64,000 nt of DNA from a virus. This document shows positions 51,904 through 60,220 of this stretch, piece by piece (position 1 is the stretch's first letter; each line of letters begins with the position of its first letter). A program made the position numbers and the translations under genes. The notes below the pieces were generated by a model. It ran no database searches. It worked only from the letters and a program-made list of their open reading frames with translations, and had not been told where the DNA came from. The stretch is from IMG/VR virus record IMGVR_UViG_3300009108_000751, positions 171,682-235,681 of that record. One strand, 5' to 3'.

Positions 51904-53823
51904 TTGAAAACACTTGCCCTTGAACAAGCTATTATTAAACGCCTCTTAGAGCAGGAGGAGCCCGTGAGCATTCAGCCTAACTCCACAATCTACGTTGATA
52001 TGGACGGGGTTGTCGTGGATTTTCACACACCCATGATCGGTGAGATAAACAGTATTCTTGCCAGGGGGCTGCCTGATTTTCTCCACGGTTCAAAGACGTC
52101 ACGAAGAGCTCTGAGAAAGATCAAGGAGCAGATGGGTGAGGAATATCGGGTCGGGACGAAAGCTGATCTGCACAATCCGCTTATACGTGACCTAACTTTC
52201 TCCATCATCAAGCGAAAGCCCTACGACTACTTCGTCAATCTCGGGCAGATGAAAGATGGGGTGGAGATGCTGTGGCCCTACGTCACGAGCTTGCCCCATC
52301 GCATTGAGATGCTAACAGCCTCAGTTCAGGGCCTGGATCCTGACAAGAAGACAGCCGAGGATGCAAAGAAAGATTGGGTTGCCACACATCTCGATCCACA
52401 GCCAGCAGCTGTCAATGTGGTCATGGGCGCAGCAAGAAAGATCCCATACGCAACCTCTAACGGCGTGCCAAACGTGCTGATCGATGACAGGTCAGACACT
52501 ATCGATAAGTGGAACGAAGCGGGAGGCATAGGCATACTGCACACAACAGGCAACTCCGCATCAACTGCCCGACGCTTAAAAGACATGGTGGCGCAGGTGC
52601 AAGAAGAAAATCTAAGACAGCTGATCCGCGAGGAGTTGCTAAGTGAACTTGACACGTCCTGGACCCACGCCAAAACAGATGAAGAAGACGAAGACCCGGG
52701 CGACCCACACACAGATTACTGGGATGCATTGAAAAACTCACTAAACCCGGTTGACTGGTGGAAAACAGCGGCGGCGTTTTGGGGTGACAAAGAGGATCCG
52801 AGGAAAGCCTTGGTGCATGACATTCTTACTGACTTGGAAAAGGTTCCCGGGGTCGCCTTTCCCGCGGGCCTCATGAATGCGCTTATTCATCACGCTAGGG
52901 GCGATCATACGAAAGCGGGCTTATCCCTAGGTTTCGCAGTTTCAGGTTTAGGTTTTGGTGCACTCGCGCAAAAAGCCATTGCGAATCCTGGCCTCGCGCA
53001 AAAGGTGTTCGCAAATATTGGCGATAAAGGCAGGCAGCTAGGAGGAAAGCTAAAGGGTCATGATTTGACTATTCTGCTTAGAAATGCTGACTCTGCCAAA
53101 AGAGCTCTTGCTGGAATGTCTCTGTTTACACCTGCAGCAGGAGAAACAGCGGAAAATTATATTGGTGGTTTGATCGATAATAAGGACGTCGTTGATGAAG
53201 TGAAACGGGAGATGGCGCGGTCACAAAAGCTTCATAACGACATAAAGGAGTTTAAAAAAGCTAGGTATAGACGATACGACGTGGAAACTGTACGTGCCAA
53301 GGATAAATCGGGCCAGATGCATCACGGCTTGGAAGATCATGGCAAGCAGATGTCTGTGCCGACCTCGGAGTCGGTTGTGGAATCTGTGATCAAGCGGCTT
53401 CTCAGCGAGCAACCTTACGAGACGCCAGGCCAGGAATATATCGCTCTATTTCTAGACGGCCGTTCCCGAGATAAGCTGACCGATATTCTTGATGACCCAC
53501 CCCCGGGCTGGACATTGCACGCTGATCACATGACTGTTAAGTTTGGCAATGAAGGTGTTCCAGCTCGCTACCTTGGGCCGGCCACGATAAGAGTTGTTGG
53601 AGTAGCTTTAAATGACAGAGTGATGACGGCAAAGGTTGAGACAGACGCCCCTACACAGAATGCCATTCCGCACATTACAATAGCTACTGCTCCTGGCGCT
53701 AAACCGCGTGAGTCAAATGACTTCTCTTTAGATGATTTCGACGATGTGGACCCGATCATCTTAAAAGGTGAGATAAGACCCAAATTCAGTGATACATTGC
53801 AAAAGAAAATGCCGAAGATCTAG
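51904..53823 (+). CDS. Three-module tagged protein: HAD phosphatase, unknown domain, 2H phosphoesterase
   Basis: A 639-residue protein from a TTG start (GGAG upstream). Tag 1, LALEQAIIKRLLEQEE, precedes a HAD domain (DMDGVVVDF, Asp32/Asp34; LTAS; LIDDRSDT). Tag 2, NLRQLIREELLSELD (near 236), precedes a domain with Gly/Ala-rich helices (SLGFAVSGLGFGALAQ). Tag 3, SVVESVIKRLLSEQP (near 490), precedes a domain with two HxT motifs, HADHMTVKFG and PHITIATAPG. Those HxT motifs are the 2H phosphodiesterase signature. A tag at each border suggests a polyprotein cut into three packaged enzymes, perhaps for RNA-end or cyclic-phosphate repair. Confidence 0.78.
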   Translation: MKTLALEQAIIKRLLEQEEPVSIQPNSTIYVDMDGVVVDFHTPMIGEINSILARGLPDFLHGSKTSRRALRKIKEQMGEEYRVGTKADLHNPLIRDLTFSIIKRKPYDYFVNLGQMKDGVEMLWPYVTSLPHRIEMLTASVQGLDPDKKTAEDAKKDWVATHLDPQPAAVNVVMGAARKIPYATSNGVPNVLIDDRSDTIDKWNEAGGIGILHTTGNSASTARRLKDMVAQVQEENLRQLIREELLSELDTSWTHAKTDEEDEDPGDPHTDYWDALKNSLNPVDWWKTAAAFWGDKEDPRKALVHDILTDLEKVPGVAFPAGLMNALIHHARGDHTKAGLSLGFAVSGLGFGALAQKAIANPGLAQKVFANIGDKGRQLGGKLKGHDLTILLRNADSAKRALAGMSLFTPAAGETAENYIGGLIDNKDVVDEVKREMARSQKLHNDIKEFKKARYRRYDVETVRAKDKSGQMHHGLEDHGKQMSVPTSESVVESVIKRLLSEQPYETPGQEYIALFLDGRSRDKLTDILDDPPPGWTLHADHMTVKFGNEGVPARYLGPATIRVVGVALNDRVMTAKVETDAPTQNAIPHITIATAPGAKPRESNDFSLDDFDDVDPIILKGEIRPKFSDTLQKKMPKI

Positions 53824-54077
53824 TGAAGATTGAGCTGATCACACCGCCTCACGAAGTATCAGAGATGTTTCTCGACTGGGCAGATCAGTGTTACGACATG
53901 GCAGACCACCACGCAGCAGCCGGCAACCACGAGGAAGTAGGTCGCTGGGCACACGCTGCGGTGGAGGTCCAAAAGGTAGGTTACAACTTCATCAAGGAGG
54001 CGTACGGGCACGTTCCGATGGTCGCAAGCTTACCTAGTGCCTTAGTGATTTTTGAACCTGGCGCGCCCAAGGATTGA
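53823..54077 (+). CDS. Hypothetical helical protein
   Basis: An 84-residue protein with a GTG start overlapping the polyprotein stop (TAGTG). Its helices are rich in His, Ala and Trp (MFLDWADQCYDMADHHAAAGNHEE) with TPR-like character. No family recognised. GTGTAAAA follows at 54107 but without a matching -10 box. Confidence 0.5.
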   Translation: MKIELITPPHEVSEMFLDWADQCYDMADHHAAAGNHEEVGRWAHAAVEVQKVGYNFIKEAYGHVPMVASLPSALVIFEPGAPKD

Positions 54078-54142
54078 TAAAGGCCCAAAAACAACAGCAT
54101 TTAACCGTGTAAAATGATACTTATGAACAGTGAGGTTTAGTA

Positions 54143-54622
54143 ATGCCCTTTAAGTCCAAAAAGCAAAGGCGCTGGATGTGGGCAAACGAACCTGAGATGG
54201 CCAAGAAATGGTCGGACGAAGAAAAGCAAGCCAAACGTAAGGAAGGCAAAACATTGAAGATCACAAAATCAAAACTTAGACAGATCATCCAGGAGGAGCT
54301 CGGCTCTCTCAATGAGCAACCTGCAAATCCTGCCGCGGAGTTTTACTCTGCCAAGATGGGAATGCTAAATCAGCTCATGGATAATCTTGATGAAGCACAC
54401 AACGCACTCGATTCAGTTGCTGAACTGGCTCAAAGCCTTGCAGCACATGAGCAATCGGCTGCAGCAGAAGACGGTGAGTTCATGGAGTACATGCTCGAAC
54501 TTGAAGAGAATGCTGTAAATCTTCGAGACAACAAGATTGATCCTACGATGAGGGATATCAAGGGTGAACTCGATGCAGTTCAGGCAATGGTGTCAATGGG
54601 GTCAGGCCCAGAAGACGAATGA
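54143..54622 (+). CDS. Tagged protein with phage 'KSKKQRRWMWAN' head
   Basis: A 159-residue protein. Residues 1-30 (MPFKSKKQRRWMWANEP) match a short motif common at the start of small phage proteins. The tag LKITKSKLRQIIQEELGSLNE begins at residue 38, followed by an acidic helical domain. A TTG at 54254, with AAGGAAGG before it, could restart translation exactly at the tag and yield a second, tag-first product. It heads a five-gene tagged cluster. Confidence 0.65.
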   Translation: MPFKSKKQRRWMWANEPEMAKKWSDEEKQAKRKEGKTLKITKSKLRQIIQEELGSLNEQPANPAAEFYSAKMGMLNQLMDNLDEAHNALDSVAELAQSLAAHEQSAAAEDGEFMEYMLELEENAVNLRDNKIDPTMRDIKGELDAVQAMVSMGSGPEDE

Positions 54623-54653
54623 AGATATCAGAGACGATCTATAAGGAAATAAC

Positions 54654-55103
54654 ATGAAGATCACAAAAAGAAAACTTCGCCAGATCATCAAGGAAGAGCT
54701 CGGCCTCCTCAACGAGACAGTTAGTCAAACCAAGCAGGATGATCTGCTCGACGCGATGAGAGCCATAGCTTATGACATGGATGATCCTGTGTGGGCAGCA
54801 GAATTTCTTCGAGGGGAAGTAGAGGGGTTCATCGAAGAGCTTGAAGACATGGCTGCCTCCCGCCCAGAAGGCGATCGCCTTGGGCCAGCACCAGACAAGG
54901 GTATGGACGATGCTCTACGCAAAGAGATCCAGCGATCTGTTGACACCCTGGCAAACGAAGAGGTCTTTCGAGATGCTAGCGCTGAAGACGTGGCTATGCA
55001 ATCTCTCGACTACGTTGACCATCCGCCCAGTCTTGCCGACGAGGCATATAAGGTTGCGCTAGCAGCCGCAGTCGGGATGGGCATCCCGCGTGAGGGAAGA
55101 TAA
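54654..55103 (+). CDS. Tagged acidic protein
   Basis: A 149-residue protein starting MKITKRKLRQIIKEELGLLNE, close to the tags of its neighbours even at DNA level. The body is acidic and helical (WAAEFLRGEVEGFIEELED). No known domain. Very likely a duplicate tag attached to a different cargo. Confidence 0.62.
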   Translation: MKITKRKLRQIIKEELGLLNETVSQTKQDDLLDAMRAIAYDMDDPVWAAEFLRGEVEGFIEELEDMAASRPEGDRLGPAPDKGMDDALRKEIQRSVDTLANEEVFRDASAEDVAMQSLDYVDHPPSLADEAYKVALAAAVGMGIPREGR

Positions 55104-55106
55104 AAG

Positions 55107-55640
55107 ATGAAGATCAAAAGAGGCAGATTGCAGCAGATCATTCGCGAAGAGCTCACACGAGTTCTGGCTGAAGCTGATAGCGACGGGGATGGCTCACTCG
55201 ACGCAGATGAACTAAGAGGTTTAGCAGACAAGCTCGACGGCGGCATGGTCGATGTAGTTAGTCGCGACACTGGAGAGGTTCTAAGAGCACCTGCTTCTGT
55301 GGTGGCTGACTTCATGAGAATTTCCAGTGATGATCCACGTCTAGCAGGTGATGACCCAGGCGTCGAGCTTGACGCTGACGAGTTCGACGACCTTCAGGTC
55401 CGCATGGAGCCTAAAAGACGACGCCCTGAAGATCTTTACGCTGAGCTCCAGTTCAATGCCAGGGGTGCACAATCTGAGATGGGCAGCATGGATTTACGCG
55501 ACGGTGCTCAAGCTATTCTCGACGGCAGCTTCAGTGCTGAGGAGCAACGATCTTTAATCAACCATTTGTTTGAACCTGGGTCTGATGAAGAGACCTTGAT
55601 CAACCACACAACAATTCTAATGCAAGAACCAGAGGGATAG
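55107..55640 (+). CDS. Tagged EF-hand calcium-binding-like protein
   Basis: A 177-residue protein with the tag MKIKRGRLQQIIREELTRVLAE, directly followed by an EF-hand loop, DSDGDGSLDADE, whose acidic positions 1, 3, 5 and 12 are intact. A weaker second loop (DPGVELDADEF) lies near residue 90. It probably binds calcium, which could matter for virion stability or for a calcium-triggered event on entry. Otherwise unknown. Confidence 0.68.
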   Translation: MKIKRGRLQQIIREELTRVLAEADSDGDGSLDADELRGLADKLDGGMVDVVSRDTGEVLRAPASVVADFMRISSDDPRLAGDDPGVELDADEFDDLQVRMEPKRRRPEDLYAELQFNARGAQSEMGSMDLRDGAQAILDGSFSAEEQRSLINHLFEPGSDEETLINHTTILMQEPEG

Positions 55641-55648
55641 ATAACATC

Positions 55649-56044
55649 ATGAAGATCACAAAAAGAAAACTACAACAGATCATTCAGGAAGAATTGAACC
55701 ACGTAAATGAATCGTGGGGAATGGCAGTTGAAACAGGCTCAGAGCTTATAGACTTTGCAAAGGCTTACGCATCACTTGGCACAGCTGTGCAGGAACAAGT
55801 CGACCAGATTGTTTCAGCTTACTACAGTAACGGTGAAGATGGCGATGGGTTCAAAGAAGCAGCATACGAAGTAAACCCAAATGCTCTTGATCTAGCAATG
55901 GAAAGACTGGCACGCCCACTTAGAATGATGGGTGGTGCAACTGAAGCAGAAGAGATATTGATCGCCATAGAGGAAGCACAAAAACTCCACAGCGAGGGCG
56001 ATGAAGAAGTTGAGTTAGATGCCCAAGCAGCGGGTGACAGATAA
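55649..56044 (+). CDS. Tagged helical protein
   Basis: A 131-residue protein starting MKITKRKLQQIIQEELNHVNE, then an acidic helical body (LIDFAKAYASLGTAVQEQVDQ). No recognised domain. Its start repeats the DNA sequence of the 54654 tag for about 24 bases, indicating recent duplication. Confidence 0.62.
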   Translation: MKITKRKLQQIIQEELNHVNESWGMAVETGSELIDFAKAYASLGTAVQEQVDQIVSAYYSNGEDGDGFKEAAYEVNPNALDLAMERLARPLRMMGGATEAEEILIAIEEAQKLHSEGDEEVELDAQAAGDR

Positions 56045-56048
56045 TAAC

Positions 56049-56903
56049 ATGAGGCTCACAGAGTCACAGTTAAGGTCCGTGATCCGCAAACTCTTGGTCG
56101 AGTGGACACCAGCCTTGAAGGCCGACACTGAGTGGGAAGATCTAACTGATGGTTCAGGCCCTATGCAGGGTTTGATGTCAGGCAAGACAGTTGATCAGGC
56201 GATCAAGGATCTTTACAGTCACTTGTCTGAACTAGAACCAGGCGAGCTCGAAGACCAGTTTCCCGAGCTGGATGCAAGCATCATAACGTCAGGTGACGAT
56301 GCTAAGGCACTTGATCACCTCAGAGTTGTAGTCACAGCAGTTCATGCTGAGAACGAGAAAGATTTTGACCGTGATGCAGTTCGACAAGATCTCATGTATT
56401 TCGCCACCAAGTCAAAACGCCCAGAGGTAAAAGCTTTGCAACAGCGTGTCCTTGATCCGAAGGAACCTGAGTATACGATCGACTCACTGGCATACGAAGA
56501 AGATTTAAAAGCAGTGCTTGGTAAACTTGAAGATGAGGTTGCTAGCTTATCAGATGAGGAAGCTAAAAGGTTGCGCAATATTCTGTCAGCTGAAGAAGAT
56601 GAGGACCGTTTTATGAGGCCCAGGCCTGAAGCTGACCCCAAGCTAGATCCTGACGCTGCTACAGTTCCCGGCATCAAGGAAGAAAATAAGATGAGAATTA
56701 CGGTGGGACAACTAAGAGAGATAATCCGTGAAGCTGTCAAGAGAAGACCCTCGGGATGGCTCCCAGCAACAGAGAAGAACCTTGATCTTGACAAGCCCTT
56801 CACAGCAGACAGCTGGATCACCAACCAGACAGGTGTCCCGGTAAACGTGCTGGTGAGGAACTACCTTAAGAGTATGGGTATGCTCGAAGAGGAAGACGAG
56901 TAA
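56049..56903 (+). CDS. Protein with two tags (N-terminal and internal)
   Basis: A 284-residue protein from ATG 56049. The N-terminal tag MRLTESQLRSVIRKLLVEW precedes an acidic helical region. A second complete tag, MRITVGQLREIIREAVKR, lies near residue 216. It leads into a short C-terminal domain (LPATEKNLDLDKPF, VNVLVRNYLKSMGML). The internal tag begins with Met, so either polyprotein cleavage or internal initiation is possible. Confidence 0.65.
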   Translation: MRLTESQLRSVIRKLLVEWTPALKADTEWEDLTDGSGPMQGLMSGKTVDQAIKDLYSHLSELEPGELEDQFPELDASIITSGDDAKALDHLRVVVTAVHAENEKDFDRDAVRQDLMYFATKSKRPEVKALQQRVLDPKEPEYTIDSLAYEEDLKAVLGKLEDEVASLSDEEAKRLRNILSAEEDEDRFMRPRPEADPKLDPDAATVPGIKEENKMRITVGQLREIIREAVKRRPSGWLPATEKNLDLDKPFTADSWITNQTGVPVNVLVRNYLKSMGMLEEEDE

Positions 56904-56945
56904 AAGCTCTCCCGTTGCTGCATATGTATGCTATATGGAGGCAGC

Positions 56946-57572
56946 ATGAGATATCTTGCTCTCGCACTAGTTTTAGTATTAGCATCTTGCGGTGAATCCC
57001 AGTCCGACCAAGCAGAACCCCTACCAGCGCCTGTTGAACCTGCACCCATAGCACATGAGTGTGTAGAGTTCGGAGACGGCAATCAGCCTGGTGACAAGAT
57101 CGCCAACGCAACTTTCCAGAACTGCCTGGGTGAAAGAGTTGAAGTACAATCGACTTGCGGACAGTATCCGCTTAAGGTCTTAGCAATAAGCACTGTCTGG
57201 TGCCCGGCATGTAAGTCATACCTTAGGTCTCTTACGTATGATCACCAGATATCAAGAGGCGCATGGGATTACATGATCCTTGTGGCACAAGACGCCCAGC
57301 GCGACAATGACGTCAGTCTCGATGAATGCATGGCATATGCTGAAGAGCTTGATGCTGATCCCGCAAAAGTCGTCATCGATCCCGGATTTAGAGGTTCCAT
57401 CTCCGGAGGGTTAATTGATAACTGTGGTAACGGCAGCATTTCCCTGCCCTTTATGGCTATTCTTGACGGGTGGGACCACACATATGAGTATAGCAGAGGC
57501 TGTGGCGGATCAGCTGCTAACGGCTACACCAACTGGCGTGATGCCTTTCTAGGAGAGATCTATGAAGACTGA
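56946..57572 (+). CDS. Thioredoxin-like lipoprotein (TlpA/AhpC-type)
   Basis: A 208-residue protein from ATG 56946 (GGAGG upstream). MRYLALALVLVLASC is a lipoprotein signal. The thioredoxin-fold domain has LAISTVWCPACKSYL (CPAC redox pair) and SLPFMAILD with the cis-Pro. It would reduce or oxidise disulfides in the periplasm. The protein two genes downstream resembles the N-terminal part of DsbD-type partners, hinting at a redox pair. Phage-encoded periplasmic redox lipoproteins are unusual. Confidence 0.8.
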   Translation: MRYLALALVLVLASCGESQSDQAEPLPAPVEPAPIAHECVEFGDGNQPGDKIANATFQNCLGERVEVQSTCGQYPLKVLAISTVWCPACKSYLRSLTYDHQISRGAWDYMILVAQDAQRDNDVSLDECMAYAEELDADPAKVVIDPGFRGSISGGLIDNCGNGSISLPFMAILDGWDHTYEYSRGCGGSAANGYTNWRDAFLGEIYED

Positions 57573-57753
57573 TGAAGAGGTCACAAGGGCTCAGCGTATA
57601 TTTTTGCGCTCTAAGGCTGAGCTCCACTTGTTGCGCCGCCTGCTCTGGGAGACGGTGACCCTAAAGCTACCCTGGCAATATTACGCTGTTGCAGCTTTTG
57701 TCTGGGCTGACGGCGTGTTTGCAGGATGGTTGTTGTGCTCCGATCTCTTTTAG
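57562..57753 (+). CDS. Small single-pass membrane protein
   Basis: A 63-residue protein with a charged N-terminus and one hydrophobic segment, YYAVAAFVWADGVFAGWLLC. It overlaps both the lipoprotein gene and the next gene, suggesting a coupled trio. Function unknown. Confidence 0.5.
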   Translation: MKTDEEVTRAQRIFLRSKAELHLLRRLLWETVTLKLPWQYYAVAAFVWADGVFAGWLLCSDLF

Positions 57754-58151
57754 CAATCAGTCTAGCGATAGCTGCTCTCGGGTTCTTCGCGATCCGATAC
57801 ACGCAACCAACCTATTCAGTGAGAATGTCTGGCCATCAATCGACGTGGGTGAATAACTACGCTCACTTGCGAATATCAGTTATTCCAGAAGAGGGGTGGA
57901 AGCTAAGCAAAGAAGCACCGACAAAGATAGTTCTTAAACACACAGATAATGTGACCCTAAGCAGAAATATTCTCACAATCTCTAGCGCTAAATGGGACAA
58001 GGATGATAGTGCACACTTTGACGTTATTGTTACAGGTACGAAGGCAGGTCTTGCCAGTATTGAGGCTGAGATGAACCTGTTTATTTGCAATGATAAGACA
58101 TGCAAGCGTGAGTGGTTTCGCATGACTAAGACCATAGCTGTTAAGCCTTGA
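57726..58151 (+). CDS. Exported beta-sandwich protein, DsbD-N-like
   Basis: A 141-residue protein with an N-terminal hydrophobic signal or anchor (LLAISLAIAALGFFAI). A beta-rich domain follows: LRISVIPEEGWKLSKEAPTKIVL and MNLFICNDKTCKREW. The C-x-x-x-x-C near the end recalls the alpha domain of DsbD, which accepts electrons in the periplasm. GTG 57735, with AGGA eight bases before it, is an alternative start. Probable partner of the thioredoxin-like lipoprotein. Confidence 0.55.
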   Translation: MVVVLRSLLAISLAIAALGFFAIRYTQPTYSVRMSGHQSTWVNNYAHLRISVIPEEGWKLSKEAPTKIVLKHTDNVTLSRNILTISSAKWDKDDSAHFDVIVTGTKAGLASIEAEMNLFICNDKTCKREWFRMTKTIAVKP

Positions 58152-58375
58152 GATACAATCCGGGCGACCTTGTTAGAATAGGAAGTTGTAGGGAGACAGT
58201 CTCTAAAAGGTCTTGGGAGATGTGGAAGGGCAAAGTAGGGGTCATCACTCGATCTCTAGATCCTTCTTTCCAGGTGGTATCCGCTGATGCAGGATTGGCA
58301 ACCTATGACTACGAGATCCTTCTTAGCGGAGAGTTCGTTTTCTTCCACGAGGAAGAGCTAGAAAAACTTACTTGA
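58148..58375 (+). CDS. Small GDLV-family (SH3/KOW-like) protein
   Basis: A 75-residue protein from a TTG start: [35 protein letters not shown] and [23 protein letters not shown] clear member located outside the main arrays, directly before DnaJ. TTGA overlap upstream. Confidence 0.65.
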   Translation: MRYNPGDLVRIGSCRETVSKRSWEMWKGKVGVITRSLDPSFQVVSADAGLATYDYEILLSGEFVFFHEEELEKLT

Positions 58376-58376
58376 G

Positions 58377-59402
58377 GTGGCAGTGTCCAAAGATTTTTAC
58401 AGTATTTTAGGCGTTGACAAGGATGCCTCACCAACACAGATTAAAAAAGCTTATCGAAAGCTAGCTAAGAAGTTTCATCCCGACACGTCAGATGAAGATA
58501 ACGCTGAGGACCGCTTCAAGGAGATTGCTGAGGCCTACTCTGTCTTGAGCGACCCAGACAAGAGATCACAGTATGACAATCCAAAACCTAGGGGCTTTCC
58601 GCAAGGAGGCGGCTTCGAGGATTTCTTTAGTCAGTTTGATGTTGGGATGGGTGACTTCTTCCCTGGTTCTGGCAGGCGAAGGAAGTCTAAGCCTCGACCT
58701 GGAAACCTTCGCTACAGGTTAAATCTAGATTTTATGGCTGCAGCCAAAGGCAGAGTCATCGATGTGAAAGTGGATCGAACTGTTCACTGCGATAGCTGCG
58801 ACTCAACCGGCAAGACTAATGAGACTGTCGAAGAGGTCTGCAACCAGTGCGGAGGAGCAGGTCAAATCACATTCTCGCAGGGTTTCTTTCAAATGGCCCA
58901 GACGTGCGCCCCCTGCGGAGGACAAGGAAAGAAAGTCAAGAACCCATGCCAGACCTGCAAAGGTCGTGGCTGCAAGGATAGTCAAGGCACTGTTAGCGTT
59001 AATATTCCCGCAGGAGTGGAAAGCGGAAACGTCATTCGTGTGCCCGGATGGGGGCATCAAAACGTGAAAGGCTCACCGGCAGGAGATCTGTTCTTAGAAG
59101 TAAGCGTCTCAGGGCACGGCCAGTTTAGACGGAACGGGAACGACATTCACACTGATGTTAAGATAACCATACCCGAAGCAGTGCTAGGTTGCAGGCGTGA
59201 GGTGAAAACCATTCACGACACCACTGAGCGTATTCTCATACCCGACTGCACGCAACCAGGCGACACTGTCAGGATCAAAGGGCAGGGAGTTGCAGGAGGA
59301 GATCACGTGGTCAACATTTACATCGCGTTTCCAAAGCACCTGCCCAGGGATCTAGAGGATGCATACGAAGGAGTTTATGCAGTAACCCATCCTGAAGGAT
59401 AG
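58377..59402 (+). CDS. dnaJ: DnaJ (Hsp40) co-chaperone
   Basis: A 341-residue type I DnaJ. The J domain (residues 6-70) has FHPDTS, whose HPD triggers Hsp70 ATPase. A Gly/Phe region ([11 protein letters not shown]) follows. Four zinc repeats ([36 protein letters not shown]) are intact. Two substrate-binding domains complete it. No DnaK is present in the window, so it probably redirects host DnaK to phage complexes. GTG 58377, or GTG 58383 as alternative. Confidence 0.94.
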   Translation: MAVSKDFYSILGVDKDASPTQIKKAYRKLAKKFHPDTSDEDNAEDRFKEIAEAYSVLSDPDKRSQYDNPKPRGFPQGGGFEDFFSQFDVGMGDFFPGSGRRRKSKPRPGNLRYRLNLDFMAAAKGRVIDVKVDRTVHCDSCDSTGKTNETVEEVCNQCGGAGQITFSQGFFQMAQTCAPCGGQGKKVKNPCQTCKGRGCKDSQGTVSVNIPAGVESGNVIRVPGWGHQNVKGSPAGDLFLEVSVSGHGQFRRNGNDIHTDVKITIPEAVLGCRREVKTIHDTTERILIPDCTQPGDTVRIKGQGVAGGDHVVNIYIAFPKHLPRDLEDAYEGVYAVTHPEG

Positions 59403-59410
59403 GTATTAAC

Positions 59411-60220
59411 ATGCTAATATTTCTCGGAATCATCACGTTCGTCGTCTTTGTTCATGAGTTAGGTCACTACCTGATGGCAAAGTCTCTGGGTATACCCGTT
59501 AACGATTTCTCAATTGGGTTCGGTCCCAAGCTCTTCGGCTTTCACGCCCTCGGCACGCACTGGAAATTCTGCATTATTCCTCTCGGCGGCTATGTAAGGC
59601 TGCAGGGCGACCAGGATTACGAGAATGAAGCAGAAGATCCAAACTCTTTCTGGGGGTGTCATCCCTGGAAGAGGATCGCGATTGCGATTGCAGGCCCTGT
59701 GGTGAACCTTCTGCTACCACTTCTCCTCTTCTTCGGTTATTACTGGGGGCAAACTGTGGAGGTGCAGCATCATTATCCCCAGGGTGTGATGACAAAAGTT
59801 CACAAGGTTGATGCTAAGACTGCAGCCAAAGCTTCCTACTTGATGACTGAAAATATGTACACCGCTTTGGGGCGCGCAGTAGGCCACATCAAGAAACAGG
59901 GCGTTAAGAAGGAAGACCTGGGCGGTCCAGTCGCCATCTACCAGGAGACACAGAAGGCCGCTGAACGCTCAGAAAAGACGCAGGATTGGGGTTTCTTAAT
60001 CCAGTGGGTCGCGTTCTTCTCGATTAATCTGGGGATCATGAACCTACTACCTGTGCCACTACTTGACGGCGGGCATGTGATGCTCTCATCATACGAGGTG
60101 GTAACCAGAAAAAGGATATCGCTTAGTGTTAGGAGCAAGCTGCACTTTGCAGGCTTGATGTTTGTCTTCGCGCTGATGGCTTTTGCAGTCTACTCAGACG
60201 TCGTCCGTCTATGGGGGTGA
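59411..60220 (+). CDS. Site-2 (M50) membrane metalloprotease, RseP-like without PDZ
   Basis: A 269-residue intramembrane protease. VHELGHYLMAK near residue 15 holds the HExGH zinc site, GGYVRL is conserved in the RseP group, and NLLPVPLLDGGH near residue 217 supplies the third ligand Asp. About four membrane helices are seen. The PDZ domains of RseP (usual length about 450) are absent. It could cut host anti-sigma factors or clear signal peptides of the many phage lipoproteins. It ends overlapping the convergent MopE-vWA gene. Confidence 0.9.
   Translation: MLIFLGIITFVVFVHELGHYLMAKSLGIPVNDFSIGFGPKLFGFHALGTHWKFCIIPLGGYVRLQGDQDYENEAEDPNSFWGCHPWKRIAIAIAGPVVNLLLPLLLFFGYYWGQTVEVQHHYPQGVMTKVHKVDAKTAAKASYLMTENMYTALGRAVGHIKKQGVKKEDLGGPVAIYQETQKAAERSEKTQDWGFLIQWVAFFSINLGIMNLLPVPLLDGGHVMLSSYEVVTRKRISLSVRSKLHFAGLMFVFALMAFAVYSDVVRLWG

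Noticed and set aside
54107-54135. GTGTAA at 54107 as a class A promoter
   Set aside because: No TATAAT-like box 16-18 bases downstream.
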